A DNA stretch of 64,000 nucleotides from Methyloversatilis universalis FAM5 (GTDB lineage: Bacteria > Pseudomonadota > Gammaproteobacteria > Burkholderiales > Rhodocyclaceae): positions 173,877 to 237,876 of the forward strand of contig NZ_AFHG01000053.1 in NCBI RefSeq assembly GCF_000214035.2. Direction: 5' to 3'. Positions 63,632 to 64,000 of the stretch are shown one piece after another. The notes under the pieces are model-generated. The model had not been told where the DNA came from. It saw nothing but the letters and a program-made list of their open reading frames with translations, and searched no databases. Made by a program: the position numbers and the translations under genes. Position 1 is the stretch's first letter; every line of letters starts with the position of its first letter.

Positions 63632-64000
63632 ATCCTTCCGGATCATGTCCTTCCGCTCGTTTTTTCCGGCACCGGAAGTGCGCCGTGGCGTGTGATTCGG
63701 GGTTCTCTCACCCTCGTATTCGGCTGCTCGCCAGGCAGCGGACGCATCTATCCCTCTACGCGGCAGCCGTTCGCATCAGGCTCAGCATTCGAGTCAGGTT
63801 GTACGCCGCGAACGCAAACAGCGCCTGACCGGAGAGCCTCTCCAGCCCCTTGTGCCGCGTCTTGCGCAGACCACCCACCGTCTTGATCCAGCCGAAGGCC
63901 TCTTCGATCATCTTTCGCCTGCGCAGACTCATCGCGTAGCCCTTGCCACGCGCGGTGCGTCCATCGACGGCGCTGCCGCTGACCTTGCGCGCCACGTGCG
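63610..64000 (-). mobile_element. IS5-family element, partial (continues beyond window)
   Basis: On the minus strand the element ends GGGTTTCTCACCAGCCTGTT, typical of the IS5-family right end, at about 63610. The flanking CTAA fits its usual short target. About 145 bp separate this end from the transposase stop, longer than I would expect. Confidence 0.7.
63756..64000 (-). CDS. IS5-family transposase, C-terminal part
   Basis: About 80 residues of the DDE domain end: AVDGRTARGKGYAMS, then RRKMIEEAFGWIKTVGGLRKTR with the catalytic Glu region, and FAAYNLTRMLSL. The frame stays open to the window edge, so the N-terminal part lies outside. Confidence 0.88.
   Translation of the reverse strand, partial: HVARKVSGSAVDGRTARGKGYAMSLRRRKMIEEAFGWIKTVGGLRKTRHKGLERLSGQALFAFAAYNLTRMLSLMRTAAA

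Larger units (their letters stand above)
28767..64000. mobile_element. genomic island, probably a Tn7-like element inserted in comM (right end outside window)
   Basis: The junction with comM is sharp at 28766/28767 and the inserted sequence begins TGT, the terminal trinucleotide of Tn7-like elements. GC content drops at once, and all genes beyond are accessory. The first gene resembles TnsE. comM is the established target of Tn6022/AbaR-type Tn7-like islands. No tnsA, tnsB, tnsC or tniQ is in the window, and neither the second end nor the comM 3' part is seen, so the element class remains an inference. It carries nested IS3 and IS5 sequences and many broken genes. Confidence 0.75.

Overview
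The window looks like a Betaproteobacterial chromosome, most likely of the Rhodocyclales/Burkholderiales type; the genus cannot be fixed from sequence alone. The first 28.8 kb is very GC-rich and tightly packed. It carries the neighbourhoods expected in such genomes: yqgE-ruvX-pyrR-pyrB-pyrC', smg-dprA, def-fmt-htpX-rsmB-DUF4390-ntrY-ntrX, queE-queD, topB, phrB and srkA. No rRNA, tRNA or CRISPR array was seen.

At 28766/28767 the competence gene comM (yifB) is cut inside its ATPase region. A foreign island begins with a 5'-TGT end, is visibly less GC-rich and runs to the end of the window (more than 35 kb; the far end and the rest of comM lie outside). The first island gene resembles TnsE of Tn7, so I read the island as a Tn7-like element in the comM site, a location known for AbaR/Tn6022-type elements. 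tnsABC/tniQ would have to lie beyond position 64000.

The island has three blocks. (1) 28996-39017 is defence-like: the TnsE-like gene, a broken toxin with an intact antitoxin, a frameshifted TIGR02391-family gene, a possible nuclease, and a divergent locus made of a WYL regulator plus a membrane protein facing a metallo-beta-lactamase (MBL) hydrolase and a 751-residue E2-E1-JAB (ubiquitin-conjugation-like) fusion, followed by a truncated second MBL gene. This locus is the best candidate for an incompletely described system. (2) 39071-43964 holds a BP74-like gene, an H-NS family protein, and a coupled AAA+ ATPase / zinc-ribbon protein / truncated metallophosphoesterase set. (3) 43961-63073 combines heavy-metal resistance (a decayed HupE/anchor/MFS cluster with an IS3 remnant, a P1B-4 ATPase, czcICBA) with envelope remodelling (an ArnT-like GT39, an ArnC/GtrB-like GT2, an LPG-synthase-type membrane protein, an EptA/MCR-type phosphoethanolamine transferase, a PAP2 phosphatase) and an OmpR-family regulator that lacks the phospho-acceptor Asp. 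PmrA-like direct repeats (TTAA cores 11 bp apart) lie in two intergenic regions of this block. An IS5-family element begins near 63610 and continues past the end.

The island contains at least eight apparent frameshifts or truncations, while I saw no broken core gene other than comM. Several core proteins show loss of catalytic motifs instead: a PBP1C with a degenerate transpeptidase domain, a PyrC' without the metal-binding HxH, and an NtrX-like regulator without Walker A or GAFTGA motifs.
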